DNA from: Aedes albopictus
Taxonomy: Eukaryota; Arthropoda; Insecta; Diptera; Culicidae
Reading direction: 5' to 3'
Length of the DNA stretch: 64,000 bases
NCBI RefSeq assembly: GCF_035046485.1
Contig: NC_085138.1
Coordinates: 21,988,440-22,052,439 of the forward strand
Each line of letters opens with the position of its first letter. Position 1 is the first letter of the stretch. The position numbers were made by a program, and so were the translations under genes. The notes under the pieces were generated by a model. It was not told the origin of the DNA. It was given only the letters and a program-made list of their open reading frames with translations, and did not search any database. This document shows positions 23,641 through 35,210 of the stretch, piece by piece.

Positions 23641-26600
23641 TTGAATTTTTGTCCTCTTTTTTTTGTCGTTTTTCGGACGTACTTTTCATCGTCTTTTTAT
23701 TTTACTTTTAACGTGTTTTATTGTACTTTTGAATGCTTTTCATTATATTATTTTTCCGTGATTGTAATGTCTTTTTACCTTTTTTTGTCCCTTATTTTCG
23801 TAATTTTTGTCCCTTGTTTTCCCTTCTTTTTGTCGCCATTCTCCGGTCTATATGTAATCTTTCACCCTTTTCTTTTTTATCGTCATTACAACGTGATTAT
23901 GCGGACTTCTTGCTGTTTATCGACATCTTTTTGTCTTTCATCGTCTTTTGTCGTCTTATTTTCGTATTTTTATCGTCTTTTCGCCGTTTTCTTGAAAGCT
24001 TTTTGTTCTCCCTTTGTCGTTTTTTTACAGTTTTGCGGTTGTCTTACATCGTCTCTTTACTGTCATTTCATCTTATTTTGTCGTCTTTTTGTGATTTTTT
24101 TGTGTTCTATTTGCCATTCTTTGTCGTCTTTTTGACGTCATTTTGTCTTTTGTTCTTATCGCCTTGGTATCCTTTTCGAATTTTTGTCGTCTTTTTTCGG
24201 TCTTTATGTAATATTTCATCGCCTTTTGTTGTTTTTTTTTCATAACCATTTGTCATATTTTTGTCGTCTTTTTATCGTTTTTGCTACTTTTTTAATTTCT
24301 TTTATGTCGTTTCATAGTTTTTTTTTTTGCGTTTTTTGTCGTATTTTTTTTATTTTTACCCACTTTTTACCATTTTTTCGACGTCATTTTGTTGTCTTTT
24401 GTCCTCTTTTTGTCACCCATTTGTCGTCTTTTACCGGTTTATGTTGTTAGTTGAAAAGACAGCAAACGACAGCATAAATAGAATGTACTTTTTGTGATCT
24501 TCTCGTCATCTTTTTGTCATAATTTTGTCGTCCTTTTGACGTGTTTCAATTGTGTTTTTATCGCCTTGATAGCTTTTTCTACTTTTTGTCGCCTTTTTGC
24601 GGTCTTTTTTATGTAATCTTTCATCGTCTTTTTGTTGTTTTTCTTCGTATTTTTACCATATTGTTGTCGTCTTTTTGCCTTTTTTTGTCGTGCGCATTTT
24701 TGTCATATTTTTTACCGATTTTTTGTTGTCGTTTGTCCTCTTTTGTAGTCTTTTTACCGGTTTTCTGTTGTCAGCTGAAAAGACAGCAGAAAGATGTGTA
24801 CTTTTTGCTGTATTTTCATCATCTTTTGTCGTATTCTTTACATCCTTTTCTCGTTTTATGTCGTCATGTTGTCTTTTTTTGTTTGTTTTTCATCTTTTTG
24901 TTGTGTCTTTTTTGTCGTCATGTTTTCGCTTTTTTATGTACTTTCATCATCTTTTTGTCATCGTATATTGTATCTCTTTATGTCGTCTTTTTGACGTCTT
25001 CTTTCTGTCTTCTTGTCGTCTTTTTGTCGTCTATTTTTATAATATTTTTGTAGCTTTTTTGTCGTCTTTTACCTTTTTTTTTGCTGTCTTTTTATCGTTT
25101 CCTTTGTCGTCTTTTATGATCTTTTAATCATCTTTTCATCATCTACATGCCGCTTCTCTTTTCATTGTTGATGCATTGCATCGTCTTTTTGTTGCTTCTT
25201 CATCATATTTTTATCGTCTTTTTGACGTCTTTTTGTTGTCGTTTATTGTCTTTTTGTCGTCTTTTTACACTTTTTGGGATGACAGTCGAAAAGACAGTCT
25301 TCTTATCGTGTTTTTGTTGTCCTTTTGTCCCATGTTTTTCGTCATTTTTTGTCTTTCTATCATCTTTGATCATCTTTTTGTTGTTTTATCGGTCGACTTT
25401 TCATAGTCTTTTGCGGTTTTTTGTCGTCTTGTTATCGTATTTTTGTCGCCTTTTTGCGGTCTTCATCGTCTTTTTTATCGTCATTTTATCGTATTTTTGT
25501 CGTGACTTTGCGGTCGTTGTACTGTTCATCGACGTCTTTTTGTCAAGTTGTTGTTGTCTTACATCTTTTTTCGTATTTTTATCGTCTTTTAGTCGTATTG
25601 TTGTCAGCTTTTTGTTCTCTTTGTGTAGTCTTTTTACAGTTTTTCGGTTGTCTTACATCGTCCCTTTACTGTCATTTCACCTTTTTGCGATCTTTTTGGG
25701 ATCTTCTTGTAATCTTATTGTCTTTCTTTGTCATTTTTTTGTCGTATTTTTGTCATTATTTTGCGTCTATTTGTCGTCTTTTTGTCGTCCTTTTGACGTG
25801 ATTCGGTCGTCTTTTTATCGCCTTGTAATCTTTTTTGACTTTTGGTCGCCTTTTAGCGGTCTTTATGTAATCTTTCATCGTCTTTTTGTTGTTTTTTTTA
25901 TCGTCATTTTCTCTTATTTTTGTCGTCTTTTATCGTCTTTTTGTCTTGTTTGTCGTTTAATAGTTTTTGTTGTTTTTTTATCGTTATTTTCTCTTATTTT
26001 GTCGTCTTTTATCGTCTTTTTGTCTTGTTTGTCGTTTGATAGTTTTTTTTTGCGTTTTTTGTCGTATTCTTGTCATTTTTTTACCGACTGTTCGTCGTCT
26101 TTTCGATGCCGTTTCGTTGTCTTCTGTCCTCTTTTTCTCGTCTTTTTACCAGTGTACTTCTGTCAGTTGAAAAGACAGCAGAAAGAGGACGTACTTTTTG
26201 CTGAATTTTCGCCACCATTTTTCGTATTCTTTTCAACTTTTTGTCGTCATTTTGCCATTATTTTGTCTTTTTTTCGTTTTTTGTGTCTTCTTTTTGCCGT
26301 GTCGTTTATCGTTTTGTCATCATGTTTTCGCTCTTTTGCTGTATTTTTATCATCTTTTTATCGTCGTCTATTTTTCCTTTTTGTATCGTTCTATTGCCGT
26401 TTTCTTGTCGTCTTTTCGTCGTTTTTATTTGTCATCTTTTTGTAGTTTTTTTTTTGTCGTACTCTTATCGTCTTTCAACGTCAACGTTCAACGTTTTTTC
26501 ATCATTTCCTTTGTCGTCTTTTACGATTTTCTTGTCACCTTTTTATCATTTATATGCCGTCCTCCTTTTCATCGTTTATGTATTACATAGTCTTTTTGTT

Positions 26601-28320
26601 GCTTTCCCATCATATTATTGTCGTCTTTTTTACGTCGATTTGTTGTATTTTATTGTCTTTTTGACACCTTTTTGTCGTCTTTTTACAGTTTTTCGCCATC
26701 TTTTCATTATCTTTTGCGGTCTTTGGTCGTCTTGTTACCTTTTTTTTGTCGCCTTTTCACGGTCTTCATGTAATCATTAATCGTAATTTTTTATCGTCAT
26801 TTTGATTTATATTTTTCGTGTTTTTGCGGTTTTCTTGCTGTCTATCTATATATTTTTGTCAACTTCTTGTTGTCTTTTGAAGACTTTTCAATGTCGTGTT
26901 GTCGTATTTTAATCGTCTTTTTGTCGTCTTCTTGTCAGCTTCTTGTTCTCCATTTGTCGTCTTTTTACAGATTTTTGGTTTACTCTCATCTTATTTTGTC
27001 ATCTTTCTGTGATTTTTTATTATCTTTTTGCCACTCATTGTCATCTTTTGGTCGTCTATTTGATGTTTTGACGTCTTTTTGTGATCTTTTTTACGTTATT
27101 CTGTCGTCTTTTTGACGTGTTTCGAACGTCTTTTTATCGCCTTTATTCGTCTTTATATAATGTTTCGTCGACTTTTGTTTTTTTATTTCATCATCATTTG
27201 TCATATTTGTGTCGTCTTTTCATTGTTTGTGTTTTGGTTTCTGTTATTCGTCCTTTTGTCTTTTAATTCATAGGTAATTTTGCGTTTTTGTCATATTTTC
27301 GTCATCTGTTTACCAACTCTTCATTATCTTTTCGACGTCGTTTTTTTTTGTCTTTTATCCTCTTTTTGTCACCTTTTTGTCCTCTTTTTGTCATATTTTG
27401 ACTATTTCTATTGTTAGTTGAAAATACAGCAGAAAGATGATGTACTTTTTGCTGTCTTTTCGTCGTCTTCTTCTCGTATTCTTTTCTTGTTTATGTTGTT
27501 TTTTTTGTCTTGGTTTTTCCATCATTTTGTCGCTTTTTTGTCGTCTTTTTGCCGTCTCTTTTTTTGTCGTCATGTTTTGGTTTTTGCTGTACTTTCATCA
27601 TCTTTTTGTCGACATATATTTTTCCTCTTTGTGGTGTCGTTTTGTCGTTTTTATTTATCATCTTTTTGTAGCTTTTTTGTCCTCTTCTTGTAAACTTTCA
27701 TCTCATTTTTTTTGCCGTCGTTTCATCGTTTCTTTTGTTGTCTTTTATGATCTTTAAATCATCTAAATGTTCTTCCTTTTCATCGTTGATGCATTCTATC
27801 GTCTTTTTGTTGCCTTTTCATCATATTTTTATCGTCGTATTGACGTAATTTTGTTGTCATTTATTGTCTGTTTGTCACCTTTTTGTCTTCTATGTGTCGT
27901 CTTTTTACACTTTTTCGGATGCCAGTCGAAAAGAGCAGAAAGATTATGTAATTTTTATCGTCTCTCTGACGTCTTTTTGTCGTCGTTTTGTTTTTTTTTT
28001 TTGTCTTTTCAATCGCCTTTTTATCGTCTCTTTGCTGCTGTCTTTTCATCAATTCTCCTGAAGTCTTTTGTGATCTTCTTGTCGTCTTTTCATCATCTAC
28101 TGTAGATGAAACGGCATGTAACATGCCGTTTTCCTTTTGATCGTTTTTGCATCGTCTTTTTGTCTGATTTTTATAGTCTTCTAGCTTTATTTCATCGTCG
28201 TTTTGCGTCATCGTTTTTTGAACCTGACGATTGCTCTTTTTTTTCTGTCGCATTTTGCTTGATTTTCTCGTCTTTGCTGCATATTTAATAGACTTGATTA
28301 TGGTCTTCTTATTGTTCTTT
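23641..28320 (+). repeat. A-poor TTTTTGTCGTC minisatellite array, 4.7 kb
   Basis: The array is built of 11- to 12-bp units near TTTTTGTCGTC with heavy drift. Stop codons all need an A, and the plus strand is poor in A, so long frames appear (432 codons at 25147-26445, 217 at 23482-24135) that encode monotonous Phe/Leu/Ser/Val strings. Non-unit markers recur: GAAAAGACAGCAG at about 24.45, 24.77, 26.17 and (varied) 27.42 kb. A block with GATGCATT followed by TTTTTGTTGC recurs at about 25.17, 26.58 and 27.79 kb. I call no gene. Confidence 0.85.
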
Positions 28321-28329
28321 TGTTGTTCT

Positions 28330-30615
28330 GCTCTTCTGGTCATCTGGTTTTCTGTTCATCTGGTCTTCTGGGTCTTCTGGGTCTTCAGTGCCTTCTGGGT
28401 CTTCTAAGTCTAAGTTTTCTGAATTTTCTGGGTCTTTTGGATCTTCTGAATTTTCTGGGTCTTCTGGATCTGCTGGGTCTTCTGTGTCTTCTGGGTCTTC
28501 AGCTTCTTCTGCGTCTTCTGAATTTTCTGGGTCTTCTGGGTCTTCTGGGTCTTCTGGGTCTTCTGGGTCTTCTGGGTCTTCTGGGTCTTCTGGGTCTTCT
28601 GGGTCTTCTGGGTCTTCTGGGTCTTCTGGGTCTTCTGGGTCTTCTGGGTCTTCTGGGTCTTCTGGGTCTTCTGGGTCTTCTGGGTCTTCTGGGTCTTCTG
28701 GGTCTTCTGGGTCTTCTGGGTCTTCTGGGTCTTCTGGGTCTTCTGGGTCTTCTGGGTCTTCTGGGTCTTCTGGGTCTTCTGGGTCTTCTGGGTCTTCTGG
28801 GTCTTCTGGGTCTTCTGGGTCTTCTGGGTCTTCTGGGTCTTCTGGGTCTTCTGGGTCTTCTGGGTCTTCTGGGTCTTCTGGGTCTTCTGGGTCTTCTGGG
28901 TCTTCTGGGTCTTCTGGGTCTTCAGGGTCTTCTGGGTCTTCTGGGTCTTCTGGGTCTTCTGTGTCTTCTGGGTCTTCTGGGTCATCTGGGTCTTCTGGGT
29001 CTTCTGGGTCTTCTGGGTCTTCTGGGTCTTTTGAGTCTTCTGGGTCTTCTGGGTCTTCTGGGTCTTCAGGGTCTTCAGGGTCTTCTGGGTCTTCTGGGTC
29101 TTCTGGGTCTTCTGGGTCTTCTGGGTCTTCTGGGTCTTCTGGGTCTTCTGGGTCTTCTGGGTCTTCTGGGTCTTCTGGGTCTTCTGGGTCTTCTGGGTCT
29201 TCTGGGTCTTCTGGGTCTTCTGGGTCTTCTGGGTCTTCTGGGTCTTCTGGGTCTTCTGGGTCTTCTGGGTCTTCTGGGTCTTCTGGGTCTTCTGGGTCTT
29301 CTGGGTCTTCTGGGTCTTCTGGGTCTTCTGGGTCTTCTGGGTCTTCTGGGTCTTCTGGGTCTTCTGGGTCTTCTGGGTCTTCTGGGTCTTCTGGGTCTTC
29401 TGGGTCTTCTGGGTCTTCTGGGTCTTCTGGGTCTTCTGGGTCTTCTGGATCTTCTGGGTCTTCTGGGTCTTCTGGGTCTTCTGGGTCTTTTGGGTCTTCT
29501 GAGTCTTCTGGATCTTCTCGGTTTTCTGGGTCTTCTGGGTCTGCTGGGTCTTCTGGGTCTTCTGGGTCTTCTGGGTCTTCTGGGTCTTCTGGGTCTTCTG
29601 GGTCTTCTGGGTCTTCTGGGTCTTCTGGGTCTTCTGGGTCTTCTGGGTCTTCTGGGTCTTCTGGGTCTTCTGGGTCTTCTGGGTCTTCTGGGTCTTCAGG
29701 GTCTTCTGGGTCTTCTGGGTCTTCTGGGTCTTCTGGGTCTTCTGGGTCTTCTGGGTCTTCTGGGTCTTCTGGGTCTTCTGGGTCTTCTGGGTCTTCTGGG
29801 TCTTCTGGGTCTTCTGTGTCTTCTGGGTCTTCTGGGTCATCTGGGTCTTCTGGGTCTTCTGGGTCTTCTGGGTCTTCTGGGTCTTCTGGGTCTTCTGGGT
29901 CTTCTGGGTCTTCTGGGTCTTCTGGGTCTTCTGGGTCTTCTGGGTCTTCTGGATCTTCTGGGTCTTCTGGGTCTTCTGGGTCTTCTGGGTCTTCTGGGTC
30001 TTCTGGGTCTTCTGGGTCTTCTGGGTCTTCTGGGTCTTCTGGGTCTTCTGGGTCTTCTGGGTCTTCTGGGTCTTCTGGGTCTTCTGGGTCTTCTGGGTCT
30101 TCTGGGTCTTCTGGGTCTTCTGGGTCTTCTGGGTCTTCTGGGTCTTCTGGGTCTTCTGGGTCTTCTGGGTCTTCTGGGTCTGCTGGGTCTTCTGGGTCTT
30201 CTGGGTCTTCTGGGTCTTCTGGGTCTTCTGGGTCTTCTGGGTCTTCTGGGTCTTCTGGGTCTTCTGGGTCTTCTGGGTCTTCTGGGTCTTCTGGGTCTTC
30301 TGGGTCTTCTGGGTCTTCTGGGTCTTCTGGGTCTTCTGGGTCTTCTGGGTCTTCTGGGTCTTCTGGGTTTACTGGGTCTTCTGGGTCTCATGGGTCTTCT
30401 GGGTCTTCTGGGTCTTCTAGGTCTTCTGAGCCTTCTGGGTCTTCTGAATTTTATAAATTTTCTGGATCTTCCAAGTCTTCTGATTCTTCTAGGTCTTCTG
30501 AGTCTTCTGAGTCTTCTGATTCTTCTGGGTCTTATGGGTCTCCTAGGTTTTCTGGGTCTTCTGAGTCTTCTGGGTCTTCTGGGTCTTCTGGGTCTTCTGA
30601 GTGTTCTGGGTCTTC
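28330..30615 (+). repeat. 9-bp GGGTCTTCT satellite, 2.3 kb
   Basis: More than 200 near-perfect copies lie in the centre, with degenerate copies at both edges (GAATTTTCTGGG, GAGTCTTCTGAG). Nine is a multiple of three and the unit has no stop, so all six frames are open. The plus strand gives Gly-Ser-Ser or Gly-Leu-Leu repeats of over 750 codons, and the minus strand gives Lys-Thr-Gln and Arg-Arg-Pro repeats. There is no non-repeat domain, so I do not call a protein. Rare variants such as TGTGTCTTC followed by GGGTCATCT occur twice (near 28960 and 29814) and mark an internal duplication. Confidence 0.95.
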
Positions 30616-32723
30616 AGGCATTGCTCAGAAGGTAGGTCTAGTATATATCAGGTATGTTGAAAACAAGAGATAATACATAAAAATTTGATAAATTTCGAGC
30701 TTTCACGATCTAAAAATGTACCAGCGAGACCTGGTAGGATTGGCAACTGCCCCATTTGAAATCATGGGCCCGTCTAATATATTCCCTTTCGTCCCCCCGA
30801 AACGTTCCTAGAGAACCCACACAGAGAAACCGACGATCATGGTTGGGAACTATTCCTGCCGTGCTGCCGGCTGATCCGTAGCCTCTCTCCCGCTTTCTGC
30901 TCTTTTTTACAATCTCAACATGGTTTTTATGCTATTTACAGAAGTGTTCGTTCCTTATGCGTTCCAAGCAGCTCACAATGCTCCAGCAGTTCAGCCTGCA
31001 GCAGCAGCAACAGGAATAAACAAATTGCGCGATGAGTGGTGTGGTCCTCGGTGTTGAAGTCCGATAGAGACTTAAGTCTCCGAGACGACGGGAACTCTTT
31101 CTCCTCGGAACGCGATTAGATGTTGAATTGTTGCGTTGCTGCGGATGATGGTACGCTAGCTAGGCTAGAATATTCCTGTTATGTGCTGCGGCATCCGAAC
31201 GAGTTGAACGGTGGTGGCGGAGGGACGTGAGGCAGTGCGCGGTTGTTACATAGTTTTCGGGTTCTTTCCTTTTCGGTACGTGCACCTCGTCATGATCAAC
31301 CACGTGGGAAGATGAGTAAGGTGCCTTCTTTTCAATTTTGAGAATGAGGTTTTTAACCTTTGCTGCTGGGCAACGATCTCCGGGGTGTGGAGAACGAGTT
31401 TCGAGGAAACATTTACAAGGATGAGATTGTTAGGGGTAAAGAAAACACGTCCCAAGCAAAATGTTGGTTGTTACCTGCTCAGTTGTATAAAATTTTGAAG
31501 AAAACACTATATTGTAGCTTAACCTAGTATTGAAGGACCCAGGAAAGTATAACTTTTATATTAAACCATTCGATTCGTAGACATATAAATCAGAAAGTAA
31601 TCATAAAACGATAATTGGGCTTGCCATACAAACTCATTGCAATTCCTTTCATTAAAATCAACGATATACCAAAACAAAAGCTCAAATCTTATTAGCATCC
31701 AAAAATTGAAAAAAAAAAACAGAAAAAATATGTAAAAGTCAGAAGACAATCAGTGAAAATGCATTACAAAGTACAAAAGACAGAAAAAAAACAACTATAA
31801 AGAGATATAGAAAAAACTTATATTATGGAAAATACACGATAGAAGACAAAATGTTGAAAGATTAAACATCGTAGAAAGAATACGAATCAAACATAAATCA
31901 AAGGATAGATACAATACCAAACATTAAGCAAAAGTAATAAATATCTCTTCAATGAGAAAGATCATGTTTTCAGCTAGCTTTCAGATCCTCGATAATTCAA
32001 AGAACTTTATTACTACCTGCATAAGGCTGGGATTTTTTCTCGTAATAAAGGCTATCAAGAACAGATTCCCAACTCGAACAATTTCTCCTTTTGAGATCAT
32101 TCACCCCAATTTCTAGTTTTGTGTGCTTGTACAATTTCTTCCTTTGCACCGTAGATAGGCCACAACGCTCCACAGTCCGATCGGCTTCACAAAATTCCTA
32201 TTTTAGATGAACCGAAAAGTCGAATCACTTCGAAACGTTGCGTGGTGATGGTGTAGGTATTCCTGGCGAGGCAAACCACGAAGGCACTTCAAGAAGTTGC
32301 GCCAGGCCTCTGGCTCCTCCAAACCGAAATGCTCCTGCTGAAGAGAGCGTGAAACGGACTTCACATTTTCTCTTTTGTTCACTTGATTGTTTCTATATAT
32401 CTATTTTCCTCCCTTCCCGATGATGGTACATTGCACTTACTTTTCGAGCACTTGAGCTGCCCCCAGAGTTCTTCACTCCGACCGAATTCAACGAACGGGA
32501 ATGACACAACAGAAAATGGGATGTTTTAGGATTTTTTTATGTTTGATTACAAGTGCCTCCACACTTAACGATTTACGATCGTTGGCCGGCGGAGCAATCC
32601 GTCTCGACAAGAATAAATCTAGGAATAGGATTTTTACGGTATCACGATTCCCGAAAGAACGAAAAAAGGTGCCTAACTTCGCTTCGAAGGAGAAGTCTCC
32701 ACGCTTGGATGGGGCTGTGTAGG
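30616..32723. other. Low-repeat interval, no confident gene
   Basis: About 2.1 kb with ordinary composition. It includes a possible splice acceptor followed by a short CAG-rich frame near 30942-31019 (see findings) and an AT-rich stretch at 31490-31960. The 69-codon frame at 31246-31455 on the minus strand has no recognisable domain. Nothing else is supported. Confidence 0.4.
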
Positions 32724-32725
32724 TA

Positions 32726-32933
32726 GAGTAAGATGGGGTAAAGGGGTATAAATCACTAATAAAACACAAATAACGCCAACTAATTTTGAAAATGTTACAT
32801 GAGAAGAGTTCTTGCTCATATAATAGCTGAGAAGCACGGGGTGTCCCAGTTGGGACATAAGTTACAGAGAAGATTAAGAAGAAGCTTCTGAAGGAACTCC
32901 AGTTCCATTAGAACTTTATACCCCACCACACTC
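32726..32933. mobile_element. Probable 208-bp MITE with TA duplication
   Basis: The left end is GAGTAAGATGGGGTAAAG and the right end in reverse complement is GAGTGTGGTGGGGTATAAAG, flanked by TA at 32724-32725 and 32934-32935. The TIRs are imperfect but the layout is consistent. It is non-coding. Confidence 0.55.
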
Positions 32934-32935
32934 TA

Positions 32936-33626
32936 AATGTGCACCAACGCGGACCCAAGAAGGCACCCTTCCTATCTGTTGCTTGTTTTATTGACTGTTT
33001 ATAATGGTGCGCGCTTCCAAAATGACCAGGGTCACGTCTTGACGGCCAGCCGTTCGGTGCTGTTGTTAAGTAGATAGCCGCCGCTGCTGGCTCCTACACA
33101 TAAATTTTGAACGCTCCCCTTGTCCATCCGTTTCGCACCCACACCCAAACTGGAGCCTACCTAGTCAGTCGCGTCGGAAGATATCTATTGCCTTTGAGCG
33201 AGGTCGTTGCGTGGATCCCCATTATTGTCGCCCCCCAAAAATGCGGCGAGCCGGCTGTCAAAAACTGAAGAACCCTAGTTATGCGCTCGGTGGGACCCTC
33301 GACTTTGTAGTGAAGGCACCTCTGCTGATGCGACTCCTTCCCACCACCACCACCACCACCGCAAGTTCGTGACACAATCGCGGCGAATAAATCTCGACCT
33401 TTTAGGAGAAATCATAAACCAATTTTTATTGGATGGCCGAGGGACTTTATTGCGTATATAGCTGCGCTTCGCTACATTGTATGGAAAGTCAAGCGATTCT
33501 GAAAGGATGATTAATGCCGCCGAAAAGGACTGGATGGGCTGGTGGTGATAGCACTTCTGGGGGTACCGTTTCTGACCTGGTTGAGTGATTTCCATTTGTG
33601 AAATAGGAGTCTAACTATCGTCTATG
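32936..33626. other. Low-repeat interval with a small (CCA)n microsatellite
   Basis: About 690 bp, GC-richer than its surroundings. A (CCA)n run occupies 33341-33360 and gives a Gly or Trp run in overlapping minus-strand frames. Frames of 72-106 codons on the minus strand cover one another and show no known domain. Confidence 0.45.
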
Positions 33627-33628
33627 TA

Positions 33629-34488
33629 GGGGGATTGAGGGCATAATGGACACCCGGGGCGAAATGGACACCCCTGTTTTTGCCGAAACCGTTGACTTTT
33701 ATGTTATACTTTTAATGCATAAGTGTAAAGCAACAAGTCGTGGTTCTATTTTTCAAAAGTACCATTTATGTTGCTCCAAAATAACCAAAATATCATTGAA
33801 ATTGAAATATTTTCTTCATATGGTGAAATTCTTATAATTTCGAAGCAGCAGCAAATAAGATATTATGAGTGTTGGAGTGTGTCCACCATAAAAACAAATG
33901 AATTGTTACCTTATCTATATGTACACGGAGTTTTAGCAATGGATGAAGTACCTATTTTATTTTTGATCAGAATTTACTTAAAATAACAATTTTAATGTTG
34001 CAGTCGATTCGGGGCGAAATGAACACCGGCAATTACAAATGGATGTTCGCGCATTGCATACTGTTAGGCGTTTTAGATAGTTTGGAAAAAATCAATCCGA
34101 TTATTTGAGCCTAAAGTTTACTTAATTAATTTTGGTGTTATGTAAACTCATCTAAGATGGAGTATTACATCTGTGGCATTGATCTCCGTTGGCAGATTAC
34201 TTAACTGATCGATGTAACCAAAAAATTAGCATAAAATATGCAGGGGTGTCCATTATGCCCCGATGGGTGTTCATTTCGCCCCGTGCCTTTCCAGCCAGCC
34301 CTATAAAACACACGATTTAAAATTCGTTATTTCTTCACAATAAATACATTGAACCTGCTGTAAATGATTGAAATACGGAGGAAACAAGTTAAAGTTGTAA
34401 GTCAACTGATAATATGTTAAGTTTTTCTGCGTTACACAGGTCTAACGTACTCATTTGCTTAGGGTGTCCATTATGCCCCTAATCCCCC
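33629..34488. mobile_element. 860-bp TA-flanked TIR element
   Basis: The left end is GGGGGATTGAGGGCATAATG and the right end in reverse complement is GGGGGATTAGGGGCATAATG, with TA at 33627-33628 and 34489-34490. The phrase 'GGGGCGAAATGGACACC' or its inverse recurs inside at about 33656, 34012 and 34250-34280, so the subterminal regions carry repeated motifs. No transposase frame remains. A Tc1/mariner-type origin is inferred from the TA target. Confidence 0.85.
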
Positions 34489-34490
34489 TA

Positions 34491-34846
34491 AGCATCAACC
34501 AATAAACATCGATTTTATTCTTGCTCCTCGCCTAACGCACCATGGCAAATTTGGTAATAATTACTAATTTAGAAACAATCATGTATTATGTAAAAAATGT
34601 TTTAAAATAACTACAGTTTATTTAAAATAATACGATTGAAGAATTGTCCCTTGAATTATGTTCCCAGTCCAGTCAAGTCTATGTCGGGCATAACCTTAAT
34701 TCAAACCCGGGCACAACTTCTACGTGTCACTATGGAACAAATTAAAAAAAAAACTTGATTGGCCGTCCGCAGATGCTACTCCAGTATCGCCAGATCAGCT
34801 ACACTCACACAAAGAAACAAAGAGATAGTAGCTTGGGACTAACAAG
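34491..34846. other. AT-rich spacer
   Basis: About 350 bp between two MITEs. No gene, RNA or repeat is recognised. Confidence 0.5.
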
Positions 34847-34848
34847 TA

Positions 34849-35014
34849 TGGGGCTGTTCATAAACCACGTAGACCAAATTTTGGTCATCTCAGACCCTCC
34901 CCCTCCCCCTCATAGACTTTCGTCCATACAAAAATTTTGAAATTTGTATGGAGCGTGGACTTTGGCCAGACTACCCTCCCCCCAAAAAGTCTACGTGGTT
35001 TAAAGAATGGTCCC
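34849..35014. mobile_element. 166-bp MITE with TA duplication
   Basis: The ends read GGGGCTGTTCATAAACCACG (from 34850) and, in reverse complement, GGGACCATTCTTTAAACCAC, with both arms continuing into ACGTAGAC. TA lies at 34847-34848 and 35015-35016. The interior holds a C-rich segment and a hairpin around CAAAATTTTG. This type of MITE is widespread in arthropod genomes. Confidence 0.75.
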
Positions 35015-35210
35015 TATCTTCAGTGTATGAGTGTTGATGGTCTTTTATTTTAGGCCATAATGGCGCCTGCTCAACCTCACGTCAATGTGGGGAAGGGGAG
35101 GTAAGTGATGATTGCAATCCCTTTTTGTCAACAGGCCATTGAGTCCTCTGCACATACACAACAAGGTTATGCGGATGTCGGAGTGTTGGTGGGAAGTGCT
35201 TATTTATGGC

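Noticed and set aside
25147..26445. 432-codon hydrophobic frame that looks like a multi-pass membrane protein
   Set aside because: It is translated from the A-poor TTTTTGTCGTC array, where stop codons are rare on the plus strand. Several overlapping frames give the same Phe/Leu/Ser/Val monotony.
28320..30673. Open frames of 761-771 codons (Gly-Ser-Ser or Gly-Leu-Leu repeats)
   Set aside because: All six frames of the 9-bp repeat are open, and no unique domain, signal peptide or splice structure flanks them. Edge copies decay like DNA repeats, with no frame-preserving bias.
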